From NCBI GenBank assembly GCA_947488685.1, contig CANLAH010000002.1, positions 1 through 37,027 on the forward strand: DNA of 37,027 nucleotides, written 5' to 3'. This stretch comes from Acidimicrobiaceae bacterium (lineage in GTDB: Bacteria > Actinomycetota > Acidimicrobiia > Acidimicrobiales > Ilumatobacteraceae). This document shows positions 17,332 through 26,703 of this stretch, piece after piece. Position 1 is the stretch's first letter; every line of letters starts with the position of its first letter. Below the pieces are notes generated by a model. That model made no database searches and was not told where the DNA came from. It worked only from the letters and a program-made list of their open reading frames with translations. The translations under genes and the position numbers were made by a program.

Positions 17332-18675
17332 ATGCTTCACTTTGGGACCGATGGCGTTCGTGGAGTAGCTCTCGATGAACTCACCACAGAACTCGTCCGC
17401 GATCTTGGTCGCGCCATTGCTCGCGTATTGCAACCCGTGGCAGTCGTTGTTGGACGCGACACCCGTCAAAGTGGCCCCACGATTGAGGCAGCACTGATTC
17501 AGGGAATTACAGCAGAAGGCGTGCCAGTGCACGCACTCGGAGTTGCGCCTACGCCTGCGGTCGCGTTTGTCGCGGAGCGCCACGATTGGGTGGGCGTGGT
17601 GGTCACTGCGTCGCATAATCCATGGCAAGACAATGGCATCAAAGTCTTTGCTGCTGGCGGAACAAAACTCACCGACGCTCAACAGATCGAAGTAGAGCGT
17701 GAGTGGCACGCCATGACATCTGTTCAATCCACCGCACCGAAAGCGATTGTGCACGATTCACAGGATCTTTTGCAAGCATATATCGACCACCGCGTCTCAA
17801 TTGTTGGTGCCGACAGATTGCAGGGCATGGCAGTTGTTTTAGATTGCGCTAATGGTGCAATGAGCAGCGTTGCTCCTGCTGTATTTAGAGCAGTGGGTGC
17901 AGATGTTGTTGTGATGAACGACTCTCCAAGTGGCACAAACATTAATGCCGAGTGTGGTGCTGCATCACCTTCTGGTTTATCAAATGCAGTGAGAGCCGCC
18001 TTGCAAGTAGATGTCGGTATCGCTTTTGACGGAGATGGTGATCGATTGATTGCAGTAGATGATCGCGGAACAATTGTGGACGGTGACCGATTGATTGCGT
18101 TGGCCGCTACTGACTTGGCCGAGCGTGGGTTACTTCGTAATCGTGCAGTTGCGGTGACGGTCATGACAAATATGGGTTTTCATAAATCAATGGATGCACA
18201 CGAGATTGATGTTGTCATCACACCTGTTGGTGATCGAAATATTTTGCTCGCTCTCGAAGAACAAGATTTGGTTTTAGGTGGTGAACAAAGCGGACACATT
18301 GTTCATCGTGCTCACGCCACCACAGGTGATGGACTTTTGGCAGCACTGTTGTTGGCAGAATTCGTACACCGCACAAAGCAGCCGCTATCTCAACACGCAG
18401 ATGACATCATGGTGTCGTATCCCCAAGTTTTGATCAACATCAAAACCACGGAGCAGGTATTTGCACCTGCCGATCAATTGGCTCACGAGATTGCAGATGC
18501 TCAGCATGTATTGGGCAAAGATGGGCGGGTATTGGTTCGGGCATCCGGAACAGAACCATTGGTGCGTGTCATGGTTGAAGCCAGCACCATTGATCTTGCG
18601 CAAGAAGTCGCAGCAGAATTGGCCGCTGCGGTGATAAGGGTCTGCGGTGGAGATATCCAGGTCGGTAGCCTGTAG
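17332..18675 (+). CDS. glmM: phosphoglucosamine mutase
   Basis: GlmM converts glucosamine-6-phosphate to glucosamine-1-phosphate for UDP-GlcNAc and peptidoglycan synthesis. All four active-site loops of the alpha-D-phosphohexomutase family are visible: VVTASHNPWQDNGIK with the phospho-Ser S94, the metal loop FDGDGDR (D233, D235, D237), the sugar loop GGEQSGH, and the phosphate loop RASGTEPLVRVMVE. It has 447 residues, a normal length. It is followed after 3 bases by a GlmS-like gene, so the two consecutive steps of the pathway are coupled. Confidence 0.97.
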   Translation: MLHFGTDGVRGVALDELTTELVRDLGRAIARVLQPVAVVVGRDTRQSGPTIEAALIQGITAEGVPVHALGVAPTPAVAFVAERHDWVGVVVTASHNPWQDNGIKVFAAGGTKLTDAQQIEVEREWHAMTSVQSTAPKAIVHDSQDLLQAYIDHRVSIVGADRLQGMAVVLDCANGAMSSVAPAVFRAVGADVVVMNDSPSGTNINAECGAASPSGLSNAVRAALQVDVGIAFDGDGDRLIAVDDRGTIVDGDRLIALAATDLAERGLLRNRAVAVTVMTNMGFHKSMDAHEIDVVITPVGDRNILLALEEQDLVLGGEQSGHIVHRAHATTGDGLLAALLLAEFVHRTKQPLSQHADDIMVSYPQVLINIKTTEQVFAPADQLAHEIADAQHVLGKDGRVLVRASGTEPLVRVMVEASTIDLAQEVAAELAAAVIRVCGGDIQVGSL

Positions 18676-18678
18676 TAC

Positions 18679-21600
18679 ATGTGCGGAATCATCGGCATCG
18701 TCTCGCGTCCTACTGGTCGGGCGATTCCATCTCATCACGACATTGTCGGGCTACTAGACCAGGCCAGTGCGTGTCTCCCACAGACTGCTGCTGCGGCACA
18801 ATTTCTGCACCGTGCTGATGCATTATTAAGAGGTGATGCCGGAGTTCAGGCTCTCGCCGGAAACCTTGAACTCACTGCTGCAATCATCAGCAGGCTAGAT
18901 GTGATCGATGCGTTTGCCGCCCAAGAAGAACAACGAATCGATTCGTCGGATGCCGATGCCATGCAACTTGAAGTCGAGGCGAATCACCTGACATCTCTGC
19001 GCGATGCGCTCTGGGCAATACGGCGCGATCGTCTTGGCACTGCCAATGCGGTACACACTCTTGCTGGCCGTCACGCGAGTTCAACGGCATTATGTGGGTA
19101 CTTAAGTATTCAACAAGCCTTCGCCGCAATCGACAGACTCGAAGTACGTGGTCGTGACTCTGCTGGCATCAGTGTTTTTGTTTGGGGAGATGCTATTGAT
19201 CCAACTTCTAAAAATCTTGCAGCGAGCATTGAGCAACGTGCCAACGACGCACTGTTCACGAGCGGTTCTGTGCGAGCACAGGGAAACTCTCTGCTGTTCG
19301 TCTACAAGGCTGCGGCTGAAATTGGTGAACTTGGCGACAATACTGCGGCAATGCGATCAGCCGTGGTTGCAGATGATCTATTGCGCTCAGTACTCGCCCT
19401 CACTGGCGTGCGAGTCACGGTGCTTGGCCACACGAGGTGGGCCAGTGTCGGAATAATCTCTGAACCAAATGCGCATCCTGTTACAAGCGAAGAACTGGAC
19501 CGAGCAACAGACAATGTCTCAGTCGCAGTGCTCAACGGCGATGTCGATAATCATGCAGATCTCAAAGTTCGTCACTCCTTAAAGTTTGCCGAACCCATCA
19601 CCACGGATGCCAAGGTGATTCCGGCACTTGTGAATCGTTTTTGTGCTGCCGGTGAAACAACAACAGATGCCTTCAGACATGCAGTGTCATCATTTGAAGG
19701 ATCAGTTGCAATCGGACTCTGCACTGCTGATAATCCAGGCAATTTGTTATTCGCACTTCATGGCAGTGGTCAAGGGCTCTGTATCGGTCTTGCCGAGGAT
19801 CGATTTATCGTGGCGAGTGAGCCATACGGAATCGTTGAAGAAACCTTGTCATATATCCGCATGGATGGTGAGGCGCTAGCACACAGCGATCAACCTTCTA
19901 GTCGCGGGCAGATCATGGTCTTAGATGCCAATAGTGCTGGCACAGTTGCAGGCGCGTCCATGATTGCCTATGACGGCACAGAACTTCCAATCACCGATGC
20001 CGTAGTAATGACTGCAGAGGTCACCACTCGCGACATTGATCGTGGCGACGCACCCCACTTCTTGCTCAAAGAAATAATGGAAGCGCCTCAAAGTTTTCAT
20101 AAGACTCTTCGCGGAAGAATTGATGAAGTTGATTCTTTACTGCGAGCAGACCTTGGGGAGTCGTCGTTCCCCGCTGACATTGCGGCGCGACTAGCGAGTG
20201 GCTCGTTGGGTCGAATTCGCATCATTGGTCAAGGAACAGCGGCAGTAGCAGGTCAGTCCATGGTGGGTGTATTGAATACTCTCTGCGGTGGTGCAATCCA
20301 AGTTGCCGCGATGACCGCTACAGAACTTTCTGGATTTTCTATGCAGGCAGATATGAGTGACATGTTGGTTGTTGCCGTGAGCCAGAGCGGCACGACAACA
20401 GATACAAACCGAACAGTCGACCTCTTGGCAACACGTGGCGCATCAATCATCAGCATCGTCAATAGGCGCGGCAGCGAACTAGCCAACAAATCACACGGCG
20501 TGTTGTATACGTCTGATGGCCGCGACGTAGAAATGAGTGTGGCGAGCACGAAGGCGTTTTACGCTCAAGTTGCTGCAGGCTCGTTGTTGTCGTGTGCCAT
20601 TGCAGAGGCCGCCAATTTGGGCACTGCCGAGAAGCGACATCAAATCATTGAGTCGCTGCGTTTGATGCCAGATGCAATGCAAAAAGTCATCACTTCTCGA
20701 CCCGCGATTGCTGCTGCAGCACATCAGTTCGCTCCATCTCGACGTTACTGGGCAGTGGTGGGCAACGGACCCAATACAGTCGCCGCGCACGAAGTCAGAA
20801 TCAAACTCTCAGAGTTGTGCTACAAGTCAATTTCATGTGATGTTACAGAAGATAAAAAACACATCGACCTGAGTTGCGAGCCACTGATTTTGGTGTGTGC
20901 GGCAGGACTCGGAGACGGCACCGCAAGCGATGTTGCCAAAGAAGTCGCAATCTATAAGGCACACAAAGCGATTCCGATTGTGGTTGCCACAGAAGGAGAA
21001 ACCCGTTTTGACGCAGCCGCCGCACTGCTAACAGTTCCGGCCGTTGACCCCGCCCTGGCGTTTATTTTGTCTGCCATGGTTGGTCACATCTTTGGATACG
21101 AAGCAGCACTAGCGATTGACAAACTTGGTTTGCCATTGCGTGAGGCCCGCGAAGTTATTGAGCATGTTGTTGAGCGCGGTGCTACCGGTGACGTAGCTCT
21201 TCGTCGCGTGAGGGATGGCATGGTGCTTCCGGCGCAACATTTCTTTGCTGCGTTGCAAACAGGTCAATATGATGGCAATCTCGAAGCCTCGACGGCAGTG
21301 CGAATTGTTAATCTTTTACGCACAGTAATTGCATCTGATCCGCTCGAGCAATACCAGCGCGACACCGGACGCCTTGCATCACCAGAAGTGTTGCTAGACG
21401 ATCTCATCGCCGCCCTGACGCGCGGAATCGACGAACTCACTCGGCCGATTGATGCCATCAAACATCAGGCCAAGACAGTGACCGTGGGTATTTCGCGCAG
21501 TGAAGAAGGACTCCTTGATCGCGAACTCGTCAAGCAGACACTTGCTGCTGGTGCAGCGCGCGATCGTTTGTCTTACAAGACGCTCAAAGTGTTGGCAGAT

Positions 21601-22074
21601 CTTGATGCCGCTGTTGCCTCTGTGGTGGGGTTCACCCGTTATCGCATTGAAGGTGACATCGCCGATGGGGTTGCAACGATTTCAATTATCGATCGTGGCG
21701 GACTTGCACGTGATCTTGCTTCTCGTGTTGATCGCAACAACGCTCTCGTTGGTACTAAACGGCGTGTGTCAAGTGAGCAAGAAGTTCTTGTGGCTCGTGG
21801 TCGCAGCGATGGCCGCACCGTGATCTTGGTGCCCGAGATCAAAGGTTCTCAAACAACGGGCCTTACATTGCTTCACGTCGTTTTTCACAAAAATTTGCCG
21901 GCAACAACAGTGCGGCATGTATTGCAGGGATACGACCACCGATACGACCGACTCGTGGACTGGGTGACAGAAACGGAAGGTTCGTTCCGTCAAGATCGTT
22001 TGGCTGAGATTGATGTCGCTGATTTGTTGATTCTCCCAGTTTCAGAAACAGCCAATTACTGGCGAACAAAGTAG
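18679..22074 (+). CDS. oversized GlmS-like glutamine-fructose-6-phosphate aminotransferase (1131 residues)
   Basis: The fold is that of GlmS, which makes glucosamine-6-phosphate from fructose-6-phosphate and glutamine, but it is nearly twice the usual ~610 residues. The N-terminus MCGIIGIV carries the catalytic Cys2 of class II glutamine amidotransferases. About 130 unrelated residues follow before the domain resumes at YLSIQQAFAAIDRLEVRGRD (~141). A second insert lies at ~170-240. GHTRWAS (250-256), LNG (285-287) and D310 match the glutaminase site. SIS domain 1 (~512-650) has SQSGTTTDT and VASTKAF. SIS domain 2 (~688-815) keeps E705 and K709 and possibly H728. Residues ~830-1131 are an unrecognised extension in place of the normal short C-tail. 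It lies between glmM and acpS. The role is probable, but the activity is unproven. Confidence 0.85.
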   Translation: MCGIIGIVSRPTGRAIPSHHDIVGLLDQASACLPQTAAAAQFLHRADALLRGDAGVQALAGNLELTAAIISRLDVIDAFAAQEEQRIDSSDADAMQLEVEANHLTSLRDALWAIRRDRLGTANAVHTLAGRHASSTALCGYLSIQQAFAAIDRLEVRGRDSAGISVFVWGDAIDPTSKNLAASIEQRANDALFTSGSVRAQGNSLLFVYKAAAEIGELGDNTAAMRSAVVADDLLRSVLALTGVRVTVLGHTRWASVGIISEPNAHPVTSEELDRATDNVSVAVLNGDVDNHADLKVRHSLKFAEPITTDAKVIPALVNRFCAAGETTTDAFRHAVSSFEGSVAIGLCTADNPGNLLFALHGSGQGLCIGLAEDRFIVASEPYGIVEETLSYIRMDGEALAHSDQPSSRGQIMVLDANSAGTVAGASMIAYDGTELPITDAVVMTAEVTTRDIDRGDAPHFLLKEIMEAPQSFHKTLRGRIDEVDSLLRADLGESSFPADIAARLASGSLGRIRIIGQGTAAVAGQSMVGVLNTLCGGAIQVAAMTATELSGFSMQADMSDMLVVAVSQSGTTTDTNRTVDLLATRGASIISIVNRRGSELANKSHGVLYTSDGRDVEMSVASTKAFYAQVAAGSLLSCAIAEAANLGTAEKRHQIIESLRLMPDAMQKVITSRPAIAAAAHQFAPSRRYWAVVGNGPNTVAAHEVRIKLSELCYKSISCDVTEDKKHIDLSCEPLILVCAAGLGDGTASDVAKEVAIYKAHKAIPIVVATEGETRFDAAAALLTVPAVDPALAFILSAMVGHIFGYEAALAIDKLGLPLREAREVIEHVVERGATGDVALRRVRDGMVLPAQHFFAALQTGQYDGNLEASTAVRIVNLLRTVIASDPLEQYQRDTGRLASPEVLLDDLIAALTRGIDELTRPIDAIKHQAKTVTVGISRSEEGLLDRELVKQTLAAGAARDRLSYKTLKVLADLDAAVASVVGFTRYRIEGDIADGVATISIIDRGGLARDLASRVDRNNALVGTKRRVSSEQEVLVARGRSDGRTVILVPEIKGSQTTGLTLLHVVFHKNLPATTVRHVLQGYDHRYDRLVDWVTETEGSFRQDRLAEIDVADLLILPVSETANYWRTK

Positions 22075-22080
22075 TTGACA

Positions 22081-22446
22081 ATGTTGGGCATCGGAATCGA
22101 CGCTGTCGATATTGCGAGATTTCGTCTGATGTTGCAGCGCCGCCCAGAACTACAGCAGCGTCTTTTTACTCCAGCGGAGTGCGCTGATCTTGCGCAACGC
22201 TCTGATGCGACAGCATCGCTGGCGGCCAGATTTGCAGTCCGCGAAGCAACAATGAAATCTCTCGGAGTCGGACTAGGTGCGTTTGATTTTCATGACGTCA
22301 GCGTTCACAACCTGGACGGTGGCGCACCAAGACTGCTCGTCGTGGGGCGTGCAGCAGAAATTGCAAAGCGCATGGGCGTCACTGACTGGCGCGTATCAAT
22401 AAGTCACACCGAGACATTGGCGATGGCTGTCGTGGCTGCGTTGTGA
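22081..22446 (+). CDS. acpS: holo-[acyl-carrier-protein] synthase
   Basis: AcpS transfers the phosphopantetheine arm of CoA to acyl carrier protein. GIGIDAVDIARF has the metal-binding Asp, and SLAARFAVREATMKSLG has the second metal ligand Glu. WRVSISHTETLAMAVV is the C-terminal signature. The ATG at 22081 gives 121 residues, the normal size; a TTG two codons upstream is less likely. It starts 6 bases after the GlmS-like gene, and its stop overlaps the GTG of nnr. Confidence 0.95.
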   Translation: MLGIGIDAVDIARFRLMLQRRPELQQRLFTPAECADLAQRSDATASLAARFAVREATMKSLGVGLGAFDFHDVSVHNLDGGAPRLLVVGRAAEIAKRMGVTDWRVSISHTETLAMAVVAAL

Positions 22447-23846
22447 TTGCAGTTGTCACGCCCGAACAAATGAGACTGGCAGACGCAGCAACGATTGTTG
22501 CGCTTGGTGGTCGCTCGGATGTGCTCATCGATAGGGCTGGTGCTGCCGTTGCTCATGTTGCTATCAAAATGATGGGTGGCGGCTATGGCAAGCGTGTCGT
22601 CGTGATTTGTGGCAAAGGTGACAACGGCAATGATGGGCGAGTGGCTGCACAACGCTTGCGTCAACGCGGAGCCCAAGTTCGCGAACTGGATGCCACTGCT
22701 GCTGCTGAAGTTTTTATTGATTCACGAACGGCTGATTTAGTGATCGACGCGGCATACGGAATTGGTTTTCACGGAACTTGGCAACCGCCCATCGTGTTTG
22801 ATGTTCCCGTCTTGGCAGTCGATCTACCAAGTGGACTCAATCCGATGACCGGAAAAACTCAGGGAGCAGTGCTCGTTGCTCACACGACGGTGACATTTGC
22901 TGCTCTCAAACCATGTCATGTATTAGGCGATGGTCCAACAATATGTGGAGTGATCGAACTAGCAGATATCGGTGTTGACATTTTAGACCACTGTGCGGAT
23001 GTTGATATTTATGTTGTCGAGCCAAGCGATGTTGCATCGTGGCTCACTCCGCGAGAGCATGATGCACATAAGTGGAACAACGGTGTTCGCGTCCTTGCTG
23101 GGAGCAAAGGAATGACAGGGGCTGCGTCATTAGTGTGTGCGGCTGCCATGCGCGCAGGTGCCGGCATTGTGCACGCGTCGTTGCGTGATGATGCAGCACT
23201 TGATGCTGCGTTGCCCACAGAGGTTGTGCAACGACGTCTTCCTGACTCGGGATGGGCCGATTTTATTGCAAGCGATCTTGGGCGTTTTAAGTCGTTGGTC
23301 ATCGGACCAGGACTCGGACGTGGTGATGATGTGTCTGGTGAGGTGCGAGCAGTGTTGGCAGTTGCTGATATTGCGACGGTGATTGATGGGGATGGTTTGA
23401 TAGCAGCAATCGATGCACACAATTCATCCACAGTGATCGCCAAGCGCCAGGCACCAACAATTCTGACCCCGCACGACGGAGAATTTGCAGCACTCGGCGG
23501 AGACACGGAGTCTGCTGATCGCATCGGCGCAACGCGGGATCTGGCTGTCAAGATGGACTGCACTGTCTTGCGCAAAGGACCCACCACGATCATCACATCA
23601 GCGAGCGGCCCAACATTTTTAGTAGTGGCTGGTGATAACCGCCTCGCCACTGCCGGAAGCGGTGACGTGTTATCGGGAGTAATCGGTGCTCTCTTGGCGC
23701 GTGGACTCGAGCCACTCGCGGCTGCCGCAGGCGGTGCACTGATTCATGCATTGGCTGGTCAGATGTCTCCGATTGAAGGCACACTTGCTCGTGATATTGC
23801 TGGCAGTATTTCTGATGTGTTATCTGAACTTGTGAGCCCACGATGA
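22443..23846 (+). CDS. nnr: bifunctional NAD(P)HX epimerase/dehydratase
   Basis: This fused enzyme repairs hydrated NADH and NADPH. The N-terminal YjeF_N epimerase domain (about 1-195) has GKGDNGNDGRVAAQRLRQRG and AVDLPSGLNPMTG. The C-terminal ADP/ATP-dependent dehydratase domain (about 205-467, ribokinase fold) has VIGPGLGRG, TILTPHDGEFAALGG and the GSGDVLSG motif with the catalytic Asp. At 467 residues it is a complete fusion. The GTG start overlaps the acpS stop, and its own stop overlaps alr by 4 bases. Confidence 0.95.
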   Translation: MIAVVTPEQMRLADAATIVALGGRSDVLIDRAGAAVAHVAIKMMGGGYGKRVVVICGKGDNGNDGRVAAQRLRQRGAQVRELDATAAAEVFIDSRTADLVIDAAYGIGFHGTWQPPIVFDVPVLAVDLPSGLNPMTGKTQGAVLVAHTTVTFAALKPCHVLGDGPTICGVIELADIGVDILDHCADVDIYVVEPSDVASWLTPREHDAHKWNNGVRVLAGSKGMTGAASLVCAAAMRAGAGIVHASLRDDAALDAALPTEVVQRRLPDSGWADFIASDLGRFKSLVIGPGLGRGDDVSGEVRAVLAVADIATVIDGDGLIAAIDAHNSSTVIAKRQAPTILTPHDGEFAALGGDTESADRIGATRDLAVKMDCTVLRKGPTTIITSASGPTFLVVAGDNRLATAGSGDVLSGVIGALLARGLEPLAAAAGGALIHALAGQMSPIEGTLARDIAGSISDVLSELVSPR

Positions 23847-24970
23847 CTGATTTTTCGCAACGGTGGGCGTGGGCCGACATCAACCTCGGGTTGATTCAAC
23901 ACAACACGGCAGTCATCGCACAAAGAATTGCCCCAACAGAACTATGGGCGGTGGTCAAGGCTGGCGCATACGGACATGGTGCAGTGCAGGTGTCTCGGGC
24001 AGCGCTCTCAGCAGGCGCAACCGGTCTGTGCGTAGCGCTCGTAGAAGAAGCCATTGCTCTGCGTGCGGGCGGAATCTCTGCACCTATTTTATTATTAAGC
24101 GAACAACCCGCATCGCAAGCACATGACATTGTGTCGCACGATCTTGTCGCCACTGTCTCAACTGTGATTGGTGCGAATGCTATTGCCACTGCAGCGGCAC
24201 AAGTTGGTCAGGTCGCAAGTGTGCACATGAAGATTGATACCGGAATGCATCGCGTTGGGGTTGCTCCATCTGAAGCACTTGCACTCGCGCAGTACATCGG
24301 ATCAACTGAGTCGTTGCGCCTAGATGGCATCTGGACACATTTTGCGGTTGCCGACACACCAGCACACGTAGCCAACGCTGCACAATTGAAATTATTTACT
24401 GACACCCTTGACATGCTGGCATCACACGGCATCACTGCACCATGTATTCATGCTGCGAACAGCGCTGCAGCGCTCACTGTTCCAGACTCACGCTTCTCGA
24501 TGGCCCGCATCGGCATTGCTTTGTACGGATTATTGCCAGGTCCTGATGTTCGTGATGCGTGTTCTGGACTGATTCCGGTGATGTCTTTGCGTTCGCGCGT
24601 ATCTGCTCTGCGCTGGATTGAGGCTGGCGATGCAGTGTCGTACGGATTACGTCGACCAGTCCTTTCCAAAAGTTTGATTGCCACAATTCCAGTCGGATAT
24701 GCCGACGGAGTACCCCGTCGATTATGGGAGTCACAGACGTCCGTGCTGATTAATGGGATGCCACGTGAAATATGTGGAACGGTGTCAATGGATCAACTGA
24801 TGGTGAACTGTGGCAGTGATAGTTCTGTCGCAATCGGTGACGAAGTTGTGTTGTTTGGCACGCAAGGTGAACACACAGTCACTGCAGACGACTGGGCTGC
24901 TCGTTGTGGCACCATCGGATACGAAATCGTATGCGGAATAAGTGCCCGCATACATCGGCGGTATGTGTGA
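23843..24970 (+). CDS. alr: alanine racemase
   Basis: Alr makes D-alanine for peptidoglycan with pyridoxal phosphate. The PLP lysine K39 lies in VVKAGAYGHG; the usual residue after KA is Asp, here Gly. The opposing catalytic Tyr is Y267 in AVSYGLRR. IPVGYADGVPRRL and CGTVSMDQLMVN complete the C-terminal domain. The length of 375 residues is normal. It overlaps nnr by 4 bases (ATGA) and tsaE by 4 bases (GTGA). Confidence 0.96.
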   Translation: MTDFSQRWAWADINLGLIQHNTAVIAQRIAPTELWAVVKAGAYGHGAVQVSRAALSAGATGLCVALVEEAIALRAGGISAPILLLSEQPASQAHDIVSHDLVATVSTVIGANAIATAAAQVGQVASVHMKIDTGMHRVGVAPSEALALAQYIGSTESLRLDGIWTHFAVADTPAHVANAAQLKLFTDTLDMLASHGITAPCIHAANSAAALTVPDSRFSMARIGIALYGLLPGPDVRDACSGLIPVMSLRSRVSALRWIEAGDAVSYGLRRPVLSKSLIATIPVGYADGVPRRLWESQTSVLINGMPREICGTVSMDQLMVNCGSDSSVAIGDEVVLFGTQGEHTVTADDWAARCGTIGYEIVCGISARIHRRYV

Positions 24971-25464
24971 TTGCTTTGTGTTCACGTTCTGTGCACGACA
25001 CCCATGCAATTGCGGGCGTTCTGGCGGGTCTAGCTCGACCATCTGATGTCATTATTTTGGCTGGCGATATGGGAGCAGGCAAAACTGCTTTTGCAGTCGG
25101 CTTTGCTCAACATCTGGGTGTGAGTGACGACGAGATGGTGGCGTCACCAACATTTACGCTCGTACATACGCATGACTCTGGACGTCTGCCCTTATTGCAT
25201 GCCGATGTGTATCGCCTGAATCATGTTGGAGAAGTATCAGATCTTGGATTACTCGAACAAGCAGACATGGGTCGAGTAGTGCTTGTCGAATGGGGAAACG
25301 TTGTTGCTGATGTACTCGGAGATGTGTTGACTGTAGAACTGATGCCTCTTGACGATGATGAAAATGGGCGCAATGTCTTAATCACCTCTACGGGGCAAGC
25401 CTGGGCCACGCGCTGGAAACAACTCGAGCGCGAACTCACTGCATGGGATGAACTTGCATGTTGA
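24967..25464 (+). CDS. tsaE: t6A biosynthesis ATPase TsaE
   Basis: TsaE is the ATPase that supports TsaB-TsaD in making N6-threonylcarbamoyladenosine at position 37 of ANN-decoding tRNAs. The Walker A GDMGAGKTAF, the switch region SPTFTLVHTHDSG and the HADVYRLNHVGEVSDLGLLE segment fit the family, and VVLVEWGN follows. I chose the GTG at 24967, which overlaps the alr stop and gives 165 residues. The frame is open further up into alr. Its end overlaps tsaB by 7 bases. Confidence 0.94.
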   Translation: MIALCSRSVHDTHAIAGVLAGLARPSDVIILAGDMGAGKTAFAVGFAQHLGVSDDEMVASPTFTLVHTHDSGRLPLLHADVYRLNHVGEVSDLGLLEQADMGRVVLVEWGNVVADVLGDVLTVELMPLDDDENGRNVLITSTGQAWATRWKQLERELTAWDELAC

Positions 25465-26174
25465 TTTTGGGAATCGAAACAGCAGTAGAGCATGTCAGCG
25501 TGGCACTTGCTGATCACCGTGGGATACTTGCGACAAGTTCGTTGGCAAGTGATCGGCGCCATGCCGAATCACTCGTTCCAATGATTCAGTTTGTGTGCGC
25601 GCAAGCCGGCATCAACACAGCAGAACTTGATGCAATTGCCGTCGATACTGGACCAGGGTTATTCACAGGAATGCGCGTAGGTATTGCCACAGCTCAAGCA
25701 ATGGCATGGGCTTTAGATATTCCGATTATCCCTGTGTGCAGTCTTGATGTTGTGGCGCAACGAGTGACGCGCTGTGACGACATGATCGCCGTGGCACTTG
25801 ATGCGCGCCGCGGCGAGGTGTATTGGGCGTTGTATCGCCCCACTAGTGATACGTCACCTATCGTGCAACCACTCACCGAACCTGTTGTCACTACGCCCGA
25901 CGACCTTGTCGCGCTGTTGCACGAGCGTGCCCAAATGGTGGTGTGTGTAGGTTCAGGTATTGAGCGATACAAAGAAATGATCGAGAGTGTTTCGTCTGCT
26001 CAATGTGCCGGCCCCGCCTATGCCCAACCACGTGCACAAGAATTATTAGCGATAGCAACCCAACGAGCAATTCGAGAAGAATGGGTGTCAGCGAGCGAGA
26101 TTGAAGCAATGTATCTGCGAGTGCCAGACGCTGAAATTAATTGGGCGACTAGACAGTCAGCACAGGATCACTGA
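25458..26174 (+). CDS. tsaB: t6A biosynthesis dimerisation protein TsaB
   Basis: TsaB is the inactive ASKHA-fold partner that heterodimerises with TsaD. MLILGIETAVEHVSVAL, VDTGPGLFTGMRVGIATAQA and DARRGEVYWALYR are typical. It has 238 residues. It overlaps tsaE, and rimI follows after one base, so it lies in a tsaE-tsaB-rimI-tsaD string. Confidence 0.94.
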   Translation: MLILGIETAVEHVSVALADHRGILATSSLASDRRHAESLVPMIQFVCAQAGINTAELDAIAVDTGPGLFTGMRVGIATAQAMAWALDIPIIPVCSLDVVAQRVTRCDDMIAVALDARRGEVYWALYRPTSDTSPIVQPLTEPVVTTPDDLVALLHERAQMVVCVGSGIERYKEMIESVSSAQCAGPAYAQPRAQELLAIATQRAIREEWVSASEIEAMYLRVPDAEINWATRQSAQDH

Positions 26175-26175
26175 C

Positions 26176-26703
26176 ATGAGAGTGATGCGCAATTCCGCAA
26201 TTAATGAACTAACGATTGAACAAATGCGTCGGCGCCACTTGCGGCGAGTCATGCAAATAGAAGAGCAGGTCTATCCGCGCCCCTGGTCACACAACACATT
26301 TGTAACCGAGATCGCGCAAATGCGCAGTGGTGCTCGGTATTACATGACTGCCTATGTTGGTGACACCCTGGTCGGATACGCCGGCATGTTATTTAGCGAC
26401 CAAGATGCACATGTCACTAATATCGCTGTTGATCCAGAGTGGCAACAGCGCGGTGTTGCTACAGAACTCATGCTCGATGTTGGTTTTATCGCCCGTGATC
26501 GTCAATGCGACGCGCTCACACTTGAGGTGCGCCACACCAACACGGCGGCACAAGAGCTGTATCGGCGTTTCGGATTTGTGCCAGCAGGTGTTCGTAAAAA
26601 ATATTATGAAAATCGTGATGATGCTTTGATTATGTGGCGACACGGTGTTCAAACAGAAGAATTCGAACAGCGATTGCGGTTTATTCAAGCAGGTCGATCA
26701 TGA
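26176..26703 (+). CDS. rimI: ribosomal protein S18-alanine N-acetyltransferase type (RimI, GNAT family)
   Basis: RimI acetylates the N-terminal alanine of S18 and is a GNAT enzyme that uses acetyl-CoA. The acetyl-CoA loop is AVDPEWQQRGVATELM, followed by LEVRHTNTAAQELYRRFGFV and the RKKYYENRDDALIM end, which is typical of RimI. The ATG at 26176 gives 175 residues. The N-terminus is about 20 residues longer than in short RimI proteins. The position between tsaB and tsaD supports the call. It overlaps tsaD by 4 bases. Confidence 0.9.
   Translation: MRVMRNSAINELTIEQMRRRHLRRVMQIEEQVYPRPWSHNTFVTEIAQMRSGARYYMTAYVGDTLVGYAGMLFSDQDAHVTNIAVDPEWQQRGVATELMLDVGFIARDRQCDALTLEVRHTNTAAQELYRRFGFVPAGVRKKYYENRDDALIMWRHGVQTEEFEQRLRFIQAGRS

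Noticed and set aside
23009-23650. 213-codon - strand open frame inside nnr
   Set aside because: Shadow of the conserved dehydratase domain; no motif.
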